A stretch of 64,000 nucleotides of DNA. Source: Chryseobacterium sp. JAH. GTDB taxonomy: Bacteria; Bacteroidota; Bacteroidia; Flavobacteriales; Weeksellaceae. Position 1 is the first letter of the stretch; every line of letters begins with the position of its first letter. The position numbers and the translations under genes were made by a program. The stretch lies in the NCBI RefSeq assembly GCF_001507335.1, contig NZ_LMAH01000010.1, positions 1 to 64,000 of the forward strand. Direction: 5' to 3'. The notes beneath the pieces were generated by a model. It saw nothing but the letters and a program-made list of their open reading frames with translations, was not told the DNA's origin and searched no databases. Shown here one piece after another: positions 16,055 to 24,664 of this stretch.

Positions 16055-17827
16055 ATGCGAAATCATAATCGACTATTAATGCTTATTCTGGCATTGGCTG
16101 TGAACTTATTTTTTAGTCAGGGACACCAGAGTTCATACAAAAAATTGTCAGCTCTTTTCAACTCTTATCCTGAAAATGATGAAAGGGCAATGGTATATGT
16201 GAATATGTATATAGATAAAGCTAAAAATAAACATGATCTCAAGAAATTAATAGCTGGTTACGAGGAAGCTATTTACTATTCAAATACGGCAGAACGTAAA
16301 TTACTATATGGCGATAGCGCAATCGTTACCGCACTTGAGTATAATGACAATGATCAGATTTCTCGTGCTTATTTAGGGAAAGGAATTATATATTACTACA
16401 ATATCAGAAATCATAAAAAAGCACTTGAAGAATATATAAAAGCTTTCAATTATTCAAAAATTTCTAATGATGATTATCTGAAAAATAAGGTGATTTATCA
16501 CCTTGGTATGGTAAAAGAATATTTAGGGTATTATGACGAAGCGTCAGAACATTTTATGGAAACAGCCAATTTCTTTGAGAAAAATATGGTTTTGAAGAAT
16601 CTTCATATCAATACTAAACTCAACCATGAATCTGGTTACTTAAATAGTATCTATCGCTTGAGCAAATGCTATCGTAATATGAGATTGTATGCGAAAGAAG
16701 ATTCGCTGATTGACATCGGACTTAAAAAGTTAGACACATCGGATCAACATTCTTTAGAATATGCATACTTTCAGAAAGGCAAAGGTATCCAGTTGATCAG
16801 GAAGGGACAGCCAGCTGAAGCCTTAAAACATTTGAGATTGGCAGAGGATATTTTGAATCATATGCAAGATTTTGCTTCATTGGCTACGGTGAATTTTTAT
16901 TTGGGAAAATTGTATTGGAAAGCGGGAAGGAGAACGGAAGCTGTACTGTACCTAAGCAAAGTAGATTCCATTGTAAATAAATTTAAGTACATCACGCCCG
17001 AAATAAGGGCAAGCTACGAGTATCTGATCAATGATGCAAAGGATTCTCGCAATGCCAAAATGCAACTTTACTACACCAACCAGCTTTTAAAAGCAGACTC
17101 CATTATTATCAATGATTTTCCTAAACTTTCTTCAAAAATAAAAAATCAGTATGATACCGAAAGACTGACTTCTGAAAAGAATAAACTGATGAAAGAAAAT
17201 CACATTGGTACCATACTATATTTATATTCGATAGCAATTGGTTTTGGCTTTATAGGTTACATAGTCTATCAATCTATTAAAAAAGAAAAAGAACTTACAA
17301 ACCGATATGATCAGTTGAAGGACAAGGTCCAAAATTATAAGGAAGAATTGGAAAAGTTAAATATTCCCCATGTTGAAGATAATGCATACAGAGGAAATCA
17401 TGATGATAGGTCACTCTCTGAAAAACAAGGAGAGAAGGGAGTTGTTAAGGATGTATTTAGTGTGGAGCTGATTGAAGAAGTAAAAAGAAATCTGATTATT
17501 TTTCAGGAGAAGAAACAGTTTTTAAAAAAGAACCTTAAGCTTCCGGAAGCGGCTTCGCTTACAGGTACTAATCGAACAACACTTTCATACGTTATCAATG
17601 TGCATCTTGATACTACATTTACGGAATATCTTAAAATTTTAAGGATAAATTATATCACCAACCTGATGTTAGAAGATAAAAAGTACCTGAATTACAAGAT
17701 TGACAGTCTAGCAGAAATGTGCGGAATGCTGAACAGACAAGTATTTACCAGACATTTCCGCGAAATTAATGGAATGAGTCCGAAAGATTTTATGCGCAAG
17801 CGTAATGAGGAACTCAATCAACAATAA
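16055..17827 (+). CDS. TPR-containing membrane-bound AraC-type transcriptional regulator
   Basis: 590 aa with an N-terminal signal/anchor (about 1-22), tetratricopeptide helices (about 60-370), one transmembrane helix (about 383-408), a coiled-coil linker (about 410-435) and a C-terminal AraC/XylS HTH pair (about 475-588, with LAEMCGMLNRQVFTRHF as the second helix-turn-helix). This TPR-TM-HTH layout is common in flavobacteria and is thought to link envelope sensing to transcription. A TAAATTTG element at 16031-16038 could be its -7 box. It is divergent from the MauE/DUF6520 cluster and 44 bp upstream of RteC, so it may regulate either. Confidence 0.88.
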   Translation: MRNHNRLLMLILALAVNLFFSQGHQSSYKKLSALFNSYPENDERAMVYVNMYIDKAKNKHDLKKLIAGYEEAIYYSNTAERKLLYGDSAIVTALEYNDNDQISRAYLGKGIIYYYNIRNHKKALEEYIKAFNYSKISNDDYLKNKVIYHLGMVKEYLGYYDEASEHFMETANFFEKNMVLKNLHINTKLNHESGYLNSIYRLSKCYRNMRLYAKEDSLIDIGLKKLDTSDQHSLEYAYFQKGKGIQLIRKGQPAEALKHLRLAEDILNHMQDFASLATVNFYLGKLYWKAGRRTEAVLYLSKVDSIVNKFKYITPEIRASYEYLINDAKDSRNAKMQLYYTNQLLKADSIIINDFPKLSSKIKNQYDTERLTSEKNKLMKENHIGTILYLYSIAIGFGFIGYIVYQSIKKEKELTNRYDQLKDKVQNYKEELEKLNIPHVEDNAYRGNHDDRSLSEKQGEKGVVKDVFSVELIEEVKRNLIIFQEKKQFLKKNLKLPEAASLTGTNRTTLSYVINVHLDTTFTEYLKILRINYITNLMLEDKKYLNYKIDSLAEMCGMLNRQVFTRHFREINGMSPKDFMRKRNEELNQQ

Positions 17828-17871
17828 CAATTTATTTTTATCCGATTTTTACGTTACTAAAATTTTAACGT

Positions 17872-18717
17872 ATGACCGGTACAAATTTCAAAAAGAAAGT
17901 TGATCAACTGTGGAAAAACCTCAGTGAGAATCTCGATGAAGTACATCGTAATAAAGCAGATGTTTTACAATATGCAGAAGAAATTCTGATGGATACAGAC
18001 AAAGCAATCAGAAAGCTGAAAGAATATGTTTCTCAGTACCAGTTTGAAGATTGGAGTGAAGAAATTTATTTTTTTAAGGTAACAAAGCCAAAGTTTGTTT
18101 CGATCTATATTTATTACTCGAAACTTTTATCCATTGAAAGTTCGAAACCATATGCAGATCCTTCTGTACTCAAAAATTATTATGAAACAGAAAGGGCTAA
18201 TTTATTATACTTCTATCAGGAACATAAAGAGTTCATCAGCTACTACAGACGTAGGGCAACCTATCTGGATAAAAAGTATTTTGTCAAGTTTAAATTTGAT
18301 TTTAAACTTAGGCTAAGCCCCGAGTTTTACAGCTATGACGAGCATTTTACAACATCGCACGATCACACGGTTTCTCAGATTCTGGCAAATGACCGTCTGG
18401 ATTTGTACCTGACAACAAAAATAAATGCTGAATTTGTTACCGATCATATTGTGTTCCAGAGCAGCCCCCTTGAATGGACTGCCCCAAAAGTTGCATTGAC
18501 TGAACTGTTGTATGCGCTTTATCAAACCAAATGCTTCAACGCAGGAAAAGCTGAACCTTCAGAAGTATTTCGATGGGCAGAGACCGCGTTGAATATCAAT
18601 CTGGGCAACTACCATAAAACCTTGAGTGAAATTAAGCTCAGAAAAGCTGACCGTACCAAGTTTCTTAATTTGATCAAGCATAATATGGAGCTGTATCTTG
18701 ATAATTCGGACGAATAA
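17872..18717 (+). CDS. RteC-domain protein
   Basis: 281 aa, mostly helical, matching RteC in length and pattern (YFVKFKFDFKL, then a C-terminal HTH-like region around ELLYALYQTKCFNAG). In the Bacteroides element CTnDOT, RteC activates excision-gene transcription. Here it follows the TPR/AraC regulator and precedes DUF3853 and replication genes, which fits the regulatory part of an integrated element. No integrase or excisionase gene is in the window. Confidence 0.85.
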   Translation: MTGTNFKKKVDQLWKNLSENLDEVHRNKADVLQYAEEILMDTDKAIRKLKEYVSQYQFEDWSEEIYFFKVTKPKFVSIYIYYSKLLSIESSKPYADPSVLKNYYETERANLLYFYQEHKEFISYYRRRATYLDKKYFVKFKFDFKLRLSPEFYSYDEHFTTSHDHTVSQILANDRLDLYLTTKINAEFVTDHIVFQSSPLEWTAPKVALTELLYALYQTKCFNAGKAEPSEVFRWAETALNINLGNYHKTLSEIKLRKADRTKFLNLIKHNMELYLDNSDE

Positions 18718-18736
18718 TAAGTTATTGTACGCTTAA

Positions 18737-18913
18737 ATGAGCATGAAACATTTATTTTGGATGATTTATCTGCAGCTCAATGAAATATCTTATCTATTTA
18801 TATTTTTTTGGCATTTTTTAGCAGTATTTGATAACACAGCGGTATGGGTTGGTATTTTCCTTTTGCTACCTAAAGTCCTTCTGACAGGATGTTGCTGTAA
18901 GATTATCTTTTAA
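18737..18913 (+). CDS. 58-aa hydrophobic small protein
   Basis: An open frame from ATG at 18737 to TAA at 18913, 19 bp after RteC. It encodes about two transmembrane segments (residues 5-31 and 35-49) and a cysteine cluster CCC near the C-terminus. It ends just before a strong hairpin. Small size and low complexity make it uncertain, but its spacing after RteC and before a terminator fits the last gene of that unit. Confidence 0.35.
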   Translation: MSMKHLFWMIYLQLNEISYLFIFFWHFLAVFDNTAVWVGIFLLLPKVLLTGCCCKIIF

Positions 18914-18935
18914 CCTCATTCTTTTTTTTATAAAT

Positions 18936-18971
18936 CTTTCGGTAGTTACGAAATACTACCGAAAGGTTTTT
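18936..18971 (+). terminator. Terminator-like hairpin after the RteC unit
   Basis: An 11-bp perfect stem CTTTCGGTAGT/ACTACCGAAAG (18936-18946 and 18955-18965) with an 8-nt loop is followed by GGTTTTT. The stem is unusually GC-rich for the region. It could also be a protein-binding palindrome in front of DUF3853. Confidence 0.7.
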
Positions 18972-19034
18972 CTGTGTTTTTATCAGTTTTGTATCAGAAA
19001 ATAAAAACAATTCACATTCTTAAATAATTTACAA

Positions 19035-19286
19035 ATGGAAAAATTTAATCGCAAAATTCCTATATGGCAATTAACTGTCGAGGAATTTATAGAAATTTTA
19101 AAAAATTATACCGCTGAAAAAAAATATGAATACGGATTGAAAGGGTTGGCAAAGATTCTTGGATGCTCGGTTTCCAAAGCTTCAGAGATAAAATCTTCTG
19201 GAATTTTGGACAGTGCAATTATTCAAAACAAAAACATTATCATCATTGATAGAGAAAAAGCATTGCAGCTTTTTGGTAAGAAATAG
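19035..19286 (+). CDS. DUF3853-family element protein (HTH, excisionase-like)
   Basis: 83 aa. It begins with PIWQLTVEEF and has a helix-turn-helix core (GLKGLAKILGCSVSKASEIK) followed by IIIIDREKALQLFG, the DUF3853 pattern. These proteins accompany Bacteroidota mobilizable and conjugative elements and resemble MerR/excisionase-type DNA binders. The gene ends 2 bp before the next one. Confidence 0.8.
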   Translation: MEKFNRKIPIWQLTVEEFIEILKNYTAEKKYEYGLKGLAKILGCSVSKASEIKSSGILDSAIIQNKNIIIIDREKALQLFGKK

Positions 19287-19288
19287 AT

Positions 19289-20008
19289 ATGTATTATCTT
19301 GAATTAATTAAACGGTTTTGGGATTTCAACTATGAGAATAATGTTGGATCTACAGCCACTGCATTCTATTTATATCTTTTAAAAGAGGGATTTGCTAGTG
19401 AACGATATGACTTTAAACTATCTGATGTCAAGATAAGTCGAGAACTGCGACTGACCAGAAAAACGGTCAAATCAACTAAAGAAAAGCTGGAGGTTTTAGG
19501 ATTGATAGCATTTCAAACAAGAAACGGGCTTCCGTGCCACTATCGTATACTTTTAAATTATCCTTTAAGACCTAATAGTGAAGTGGAAGTAAAGCCATTG
19601 GAAATTGAAGATTTTGCTGATAGGCAGACATTGAGATTAGAAGCTAACCTCGTTGCTTTTGAACAGAATGTTGACATTCCCACTATTCCGGAGGATTCGC
19701 AGGTAGGTGAAAATTTGGACTTCCCGAACTCACAACGACGCATCAAGAATTTAGATATCCCAAACTTTGATGAATTTTTGCAATACGCTCAAACATTGGA
19801 ATTTTATGAGAGTACATTGGAAAAAATCTTAAAGGAAAAATATGAAAATTGGTTAAATGAGGGATGGATTAATCATTCAAAAAGACCCATCACCAATTGG
19901 AAGTCTTCTTTAAAAAGTGTTTTGCCGTTTTTAAAAGATAAAAATGTATTACCTGATAATCCTTCCATAGAGTCTGTTCCCACAATAAGACGACCGAAGT
20001 CATCTTAG
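19289..20008 (+). CDS. Helix-turn-helix protein, putative replication-associated (DnaD/phage O-like)
   Basis: 239 aa. The N-terminal part is a winged-helix-like domain (STATAFYLYLLKEG, then a recognition-type segment ISRELRLTRKTVKSTKEKL). A variable linker spans about 90-160. The C-terminal segment (about 165-220, ENWLNEGWINHSKRPITNW) resembles the tail of phage replisome organisers. Translational coupling to DUF3853 (2 bp) and the Rep-like gene downstream support a replication or regulatory role. I do not have an exact family. Confidence 0.6.
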   Translation: MYYLELIKRFWDFNYENNVGSTATAFYLYLLKEGFASERYDFKLSDVKISRELRLTRKTVKSTKEKLEVLGLIAFQTRNGLPCHYRILLNYPLRPNSEVEVKPLEIEDFADRQTLRLEANLVAFEQNVDIPTIPEDSQVGENLDFPNSQRRIKNLDIPNFDEFLQYAQTLEFYESTLEKILKEKYENWLNEGWINHSKRPITNWKSSLKSVLPFLKDKNVLPDNPSIESVPTIRRPKSS

Positions 20009-20070
20009 TATTCTTCAATTTATTCCTTCGATTTTAATTTCTAACCTAAAATTAGATCAAACTTTTCATT

Positions 20071-21168
20071 ATGGCTGATACAGAAATGAATTTTAAAATG
20101 ATTCGTAAAATTTTTGAAGAAAAAGGCGATAGAAGCCCTGAGCGAATTAGATTGGGAAACGCTTTTGTTGATGATTTTATTTTTGAGGATCAGGCGGCAG
20201 CAGATATTCCCATCAATGCCCTGCGTGTGATATTTAATATTGTTTCTATGATTAGCGCTGAACAATTTCGGCCGGAGGATCGGCCTCATCAACTCTCTTT
20301 ATTCGATGAGGAATTTGAGACAGACCATAATATTTTTGCCTCTTTGAAGATAAGAAACAGCAAAATCTCACCCAGCGGTTCAACACAGCAAGTCATTGAT
20401 GCCTACGAGTTTTTAACTAAGTTTAAAATGGCTTGGTATAAGTCGGTTAACGCAAAGGGGAAGGAGATTAAGACATTCGGAGGATTAATTTCTACTCCTT
20501 CTTATGATCAGAGAGGGTATACTCGATTTTTGATAAGCAGTTACTGGCTTAAAAAATTAATGGTCATTCCTGAATATAACTATGTCCTCTATAATCTGGT
20601 ATATAATATCAGCAATAATAAGCATATCATTTTTGCGATATGGCTTTCAAAATTACCAATTGCAGGAACAAGTGTTAAACTTTCTAATTTGAACAAAAAA
20701 TTTGGAGTCAACTATAAAACAGCAAATGATTTCTGCTTTAAATTCTTAAAACCCGCAAGAATCAATTTAAACAAATTCAATAATCTCTCTTTCAATTATA
20801 AGTATTCCAAGGATCTTATTTCCATTTTACCTTATCATGTAAAAGAGGTAAAGACATTTAATTTAGTTGTAGATGTTTCCGAACAGTCTAAACTGACACG
20901 AAGATTAAGATACTTCAGAAAAAGATATGTGCTTGAGCAAAATGAAATGGAACTTTTTACTTATCATTATAAAAACATACCCCAGACGAGAATATTGATT
21001 GAACGAGCTTTTTCAGAATTTAAAAAAATGAATAGATTACAAAAAGTCAGGTCGACGGAATTTAAAGGACTAAGCTTTTTACAGAAGATTCAGGAGTATA
21101 TCATTGTACTATATAGGGATACGAAAGTAGGCAAATTATTACCGAATGGTTATCCAACCATTATCTAA
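20071..21168 (+). CDS. Plasmid-type replication initiator (Rep, winged-helix)
   Basis: 365 aa. The protein has the two-lobed winged-helix layout of Rep_3/RepB-like initiators: an N-terminal domain (about 45-185, with PINALRVIFNIVSMIS and YTRFLISSYWLKKLMV) and a C-terminal domain (about 185-290, with LSNLNKKFGVNYKTANDF as a helix-turn-helix). Identification is by architecture rather than a diagnostic motif. It is strongly supported by an array of eight 23-bp-phased repeats starting 2 bp after its stop codon, as in iteron origins. The start at 20071 gives MADTEMNFKM. Confidence 0.7.
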   Translation: MADTEMNFKMIRKIFEEKGDRSPERIRLGNAFVDDFIFEDQAAADIPINALRVIFNIVSMISAEQFRPEDRPHQLSLFDEEFETDHNIFASLKIRNSKISPSGSTQQVIDAYEFLTKFKMAWYKSVNAKGKEIKTFGGLISTPSYDQRGYTRFLISSYWLKKLMVIPEYNYVLYNLVYNISNNKHIIFAIWLSKLPIAGTSVKLSNLNKKFGVNYKTANDFCFKFLKPARINLNKFNNLSFNYKYSKDLISILPYHVKEVKTFNLVVDVSEQSKLTRRLRYFRKRYVLEQNEMELFTYHYKNIPQTRILIERAFSEFKKMNRLQKVRSTEFKGLSFLQKIQEYIIVLYRDTKVGKLLPNGYPTII

Positions 21169-21169
21169 A

Positions 21170-21443
21170 TTCGGATTTGCACTCATCTGAATTTCGGAAT
21201 TACGCTCATGTGTTTTTCGGAATTGCACTCACTCAAGTTAAACGGATGTTAAAAGAATTGATTTTCATATTCAGCTTTCGGAATTACACTCATTGGCGAA
21301 AGTCTGCAGATGTAATTATGAATAAGTTATCAATTTTCAAAGGATGTTCTCGGAATTGCTCTCATGCACTGCAAATGCATTCTCGGAATTGAACTGATCT
21401 CTTTTTCGAAATTGCACTGATGTCTTTTTCGGAATTCAACACA
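21170..21443 (+). repeat. Iteron array, putative origin of replication
   Basis: Eight copies of a 17-19-bp unit, consensus TTCGGAATTGCACTCATG, begin at 21170, 21193, 21216, 21277, 21349, 21382, 21405 and 21428. The first three and the last three are spaced exactly 23 bp, all in the same orientation; copies 4 and 5 stand apart by 61 and 72 bp. The units differ by a few bases (TTACGCTC, TTGAACTG). The array starts 2 bp after the Rep-like gene and is followed by AT-rich DNA (21443-21570). This is the structure of an iteron-controlled plasmid origin. Confidence 0.8.
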
Positions 21444-21576
21444 TTTAAAAAATAAGTTCGATAAGCTAATACCAGTTGATTGCAGTCATCATTAAAAGTA
21501 CAGTAAAAGATTACAAAGTTTATTTTTTTATTAAAAAGAATAACTCTTGAGAAATTGCTTTAAAAAAAAAAAAAGA

Positions 21577-22422
21577 ATGAATTGTCAGGACATTAAGAAT
21601 AGAGTAGGAATCAGAGTGGTGTTAGAGTCATTCAATAGAGTTCCTGCAAAGGAAAATCAAAGAACCGGTTTTTATTTCGCTCTGGATAGAAAGGAGAACG
21701 TTCCCAGCCTATTTGTTGATTTTATAAAAAATACTGCTTTTGATTTCGGAACAGGAAAATGCTATGACATTATTTCTATTGTTCAAATGATCAACAGATG
21801 CTCTGTATCCGAAGCATTAAAATATCTGGCCCGATTTGATCTCTCTCTCTTAAATTCTGAAGAGAAGGCTGGTAGTATAGTACAAAAACACTATGAGATT
21901 ATAAAAACGATTGACATCAAGCATTCTGCATTAATTCAGTATTTGCAATTACGGAAGGTGTACAAACAACAGGATCTTGTAACGGAGATACACTATAAGA
22001 TGAACAATAAGAAATACTTTGGAATTGGTTTTAAAAACAATTCAGGAGGGTTTGAAATCCGAAGTAAGTATTCTAAACTGTGTCTGGGAAAGAAAGATGT
22101 AACATTGATCAAAAATGATCTGAATTCTGATAAGGAAATCATTGTGTTCGAAGGTTTTTTTGATTATCTCACTTACAGAGCGATCAATATTTTAAACAAA
22201 GAAACTGTAGATTACCTCATTCTAAATTCTACAGCGATGTTTTTCAAAGTTGAAAATGAATTGTTTGGATATAATAAAATTTTTCTTTTCCTCGATAATG
22301 ATGAAAATGGTAAGACAATCAAAAAAATGGTTCAGAAAAAATATGAAAATGTTGAAGATTGCTCCATGTTATACGCCGATTATAAAGATCTGAATGAGTG
22401 GTACTGTGCACTAGATATCTAA
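21577..22422 (+). CDS. Toprim-domain primase-like protein
   Basis: 281 aa from ATG 21577; an upstream TTG (21547) would add 10 residues but lies in a poly-A tract. The N-terminal part has the fold pattern of a DnaG CHC2 domain (TGFYFALDRKENVPSLFVDF, then AFDFGTGKCYDIISIV) but without the zinc cysteines. The C-terminal Toprim part shows the Glu of IVFEGFFDYLTY and the acidic LFLDNDENGK. Such zinc-less primases are common on Bacteroidota mobile elements. Its place after Rep and the iterons fits a replicon. Confidence 0.82.
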   Translation: MNCQDIKNRVGIRVVLESFNRVPAKENQRTGFYFALDRKENVPSLFVDFIKNTAFDFGTGKCYDIISIVQMINRCSVSEALKYLARFDLSLLNSEEKAGSIVQKHYEIIKTIDIKHSALIQYLQLRKVYKQQDLVTEIHYKMNNKKYFGIGFKNNSGGFEIRSKYSKLCLGKKDVTLIKNDLNSDKEIIVFEGFFDYLTYRAINILNKETVDYLILNSTAMFFKVENELFGYNKIFLFLDNDENGKTIKKMVQKKYENVEDCSMLYADYKDLNEWYCALDI

Positions 22423-22957
22423 TATGTAAATTACTTAGATATTCCACTTTACTGCAAATTGATTAGGTTATTTAAAAATAACTATAAACGAAACGGTTAT
22501 TATTGATTACAAGAACAAGGTTTTTGGTGTATTATAGGGTGTAAATTGCGAGGTTTAAGTATCAATGATTTGGATATGCAACGTGATTAAAATCAAAACT
22601 ACGAAGGAAGCAATTGACTAACCTGTAAAATTTTGATTGAGGCTCTTGATCATTAGGGTATTGGATCTGATCATGAATTATTGAATACGATTAGAAAATC
22701 TTCCGTATCAAGGGGGCTGGTTTAGGAACTGGCGGTGCGGGTAAAGGGGCTATGGGTCATCGTATGAAAATCATATAAAAACGATTTATCTTCAGGAAAT
22801 CAGTCTATATTTTTCATTCATCACTTGTTATGCATTTACGCTTCTAACGTTTTAGATTTTTTGAATATTTACTGCCAGATAAAAATTCAAAACAATCACG
22901 TGATCAATAATCTTGTGAAAAAACAAAAAAATGAATTTATCGTAAAAAATAATTTTG
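22423..22957 (+). other. Gap with decayed coding-like sequence
   Basis: No intact gene. Two stretches look like coding remnants. One near 22652-22705 reads GIGSDHELLNTIRKSS. One in another frame (22698-22778) reads KIFRIKGAGLGTGGAGKG and on to a stop at 22776. Both are flanked by stops. They may be the decayed end of a mobilisation or other element gene; I cannot name the family. Confidence 0.35.
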
Positions 22958-22980
22958 TAAATTTGTATCATCAGATGATA
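22958..22980 (+). promoter_or_regulatory. GntR promoter and palindromic operator
   Basis: TAAATTTG (22958-22965) fits the Bacteroidota -7 box. It is followed at once by TATCATCAGATGATA (22966-22980), a perfect 7+1+7 palindrome ending 2 bp before the regulator start codon. The same core, TCATCAGATGA, recurs in front of mdcH. The regulator therefore probably represses itself and the operon. Confidence 0.65.
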
Positions 22981-22982
22981 AG

Positions 22983-23642
22983 ATGAATAAGATAATAAAA
23001 GTGAGTTTAGCGGAAAAAGTTTCCCAACGTTTGCAATCTCAAATTGAGTCTAGTGATTTCAAAGTCGGTGATAAGCTGCCAACGGAGCCTGTACTTATGG
23101 AGCAGTTTGGAGTTGGAAGATCTAGCATCAGAGAAGCTGTAAAAATATTGGAAAATAAAGGATTGGTCAATGTGCAACAAGGCGTGGGTACGTTCGTGGC
23201 GTCTAAGGTAGCTTCAAAAGATTCTTTGACAAAGCAATTGCAAACTGCCAGCGTTAAAGATGTTAATGAGGTTAGGGATCTTTTGGAGATAAAGATCGTC
23301 GAGAAAGCTGCGCTTAACAGAACCGCTGATGATATCAGAGAGCTGAAGCAGATCTTAAAAAAAAGGAATTTAGCAGCTGACCGTAATGATCTAATAAAAT
23401 GGATAGAAGAAGATATCGCTTTTCATATTAAAATATCAGAAGCGTCTAAGAATACGATTTTAAGTAATCTGTACAAGACGTTTGCTGAGCAGGAACTTAA
23501 AAATTCCATTGAAGAAAGATATTCAAAGAATATTTCAATGCACCGTATGACTGCAATTCATGAAGATCTGTTTAATGCAATTGTTGACAACTCTCCAGAA
23601 AACGCTGTTAAAGCAATTTTAGAGATGCGCAAACTTGATTAA
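22983..23642 (+). CDS. GntR/FadR-family transcriptional regulator of the malonate operon
   Basis: 219 aa. An N-terminal winged helix (residues 8-70: GDKLPTEPVLMEQFGVGRSS, KILENKGLVNVQQGVGTFV) is followed by an all-helical FCD ligand domain (about 90-215) with candidate metal/ligand positions such as DIAFHIKISEAS and AIHEDLF. It directly precedes the malonate decarboxylase operon. In Klebsiella the regulator of this pathway is the LysR-type MdcR, so a GntR-type controller is a different solution. A terminator separates it from mdcH. Confidence 0.88.
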   Translation: MNKIIKVSLAEKVSQRLQSQIESSDFKVGDKLPTEPVLMEQFGVGRSSIREAVKILENKGLVNVQQGVGTFVASKVASKDSLTKQLQTASVKDVNEVRDLLEIKIVEKAALNRTADDIRELKQILKKRNLAADRNDLIKWIEEDIAFHIKISEASKNTILSNLYKTFAEQELKNSIEERYSKNISMHRMTAIHEDLFNAIVDNSPENAVKAILEMRKLD

Positions 23643-23655
23643 AGGCAAAAAGCAT

Positions 23656-23678
23656 ACACCATTTCTGGTGTTTTTTTT
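23656..23678 (+). terminator. Terminator after the GntR gene
   Basis: Stem ACACCA/TGGTGT with loop TTTC, followed by eight T. It separates the regulator from the mdc operon, so mdcH needs its own promoter. Confidence 0.8.
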
Positions 23679-23687
23679 AATAGTAAT

Positions 23688-23698
23688 TCATCAGATGA
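23688..23698 (+). promoter_or_regulatory. Second GntR operator, in front of mdcH
   Basis: The palindrome TCATCAGATGA repeats the core of the operator at 22966-22980. A further half (TGATGATA) follows at 23701. It lies 19 bp before the mdcH start, where a bound repressor would block the operon. Confidence 0.6.
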
Positions 23699-23716
23699 TA
23701 TGATGATAGAATCAAT

Positions 23717-24637
23717 ATGAAAACAACATTTCTATTTCCAGGACAAGGATCTCAGTATGCAGGAATGCTTCAAGAGTTCAATTCTGCCGATCCAATTGTT
23801 GCTGAAGTTTACTCAGCAGTCCAGAATCATACTGGTCTAAATCCGCAAGGAGTGGATAGTGATGATCAATTAAAATCCACGATAAATGTTCAGCTATGCC
23901 TTTTGATCTCAGGTGTCATCTCAGCAAAATTACTGCTTCGATCTAATATTAATCCTGACTTTCTTGCAGGGCATTCTGTAGGGGTTTTCTCTGCTGCTGT
24001 TATCAGCAATGTAATCTCGTTTGAGGATGCACTTGATCTTGTGTCAATTCGTGCTAAGATGATGGAGGAGGCATATCCTTTCGGATATGGTATGGCCGCT
24101 ATCGTGGGTTTCAGCGAGAAGCATTTAAAAGAGCTGTTAACTTTGAATGATTTAGATAAAAAACTTTTCATAGCTAATAATAACGCAGCTGATCAGCAGG
24201 TGATCGCTGGTTCTTTGGATGCTATTAATTTCTTTATCCCCATATTACAGAGAGGTGGCGCCAGGAAAGTTCAATTACTTAATGTTTCCGTTCCATCTCA
24301 TTGCGAACTATTGAACTATGTTTCCTTTGCTTTAAAGAATAGATTTGAAACTATTAAGATTGACCAACCAAAATATCCATGCATTTCAAACCATACAGGA
24401 AGACTTCTTAGGACAGAATATGCAATCAGAGAAGATTTATTTAAAAGTATTTCAGAAACTGTAAGATGGTACGAAGGTACGACCTTATTATATGAATTAG
24501 GTTCCAGATTTTTTATTGAGATGTCTCCTTCCGGTGTGTTGACAAAAATTGCTCGAACAACATTTCCGAATGCCTATGTATATGCATTTGAAAATCAAAA
24601 TATAGAAACATTAAGGTGGCTGTATGACAGCTACTAA
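23717..24637 (+). CDS. mdcH: Malonate decarboxylase malonyl-CoA:ACP transacylase MdcH
   Basis: 306 aa, FabD-like acyltransferase. It has the FPGQGSQYAGM N-terminus, the serine nucleophile in GHSVG (Ser87) and the C-terminal EMSPSGVL segment. In the malonate decarboxylase system MdcH charges the phosphoribosyl-dephospho-CoA group of the carrier subunit with malonyl from malonyl-CoA to start the cycle. It opens the operon here, 28 bp before mdcA. Confidence 0.9.
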   Translation: MKTTFLFPGQGSQYAGMLQEFNSADPIVAEVYSAVQNHTGLNPQGVDSDDQLKSTINVQLCLLISGVISAKLLLRSNINPDFLAGHSVGVFSAAVISNVISFEDALDLVSIRAKMMEEAYPFGYGMAAIVGFSEKHLKELLTLNDLDKKLFIANNNAADQQVIAGSLDAINFFIPILQRGGARKVQLLNVSVPSHCELLNYVSFALKNRFETIKIDQPKYPCISNHTGRLLRTEYAIREDLFKSISETVRWYEGTTLLYELGSRFFIEMSPSGVLTKIARTTFPNAYVYAFENQNIETLRWLYDSY

Positions 24638-24664
24638 GCAGAATAATATTTAAATCATAACAAT

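Noticed and set aside
21177..21392. 71-codon frame downstream of Rep
   Set aside because: It lies wholly in the iteron array; its regularity comes from the 23-bp repeats.
21170..21443. Possible CRISPR array
   Set aside because: Repeats are degenerate, the period is 23 bp with no spacers of constant length, and no cas gene is near. It fits iterons.
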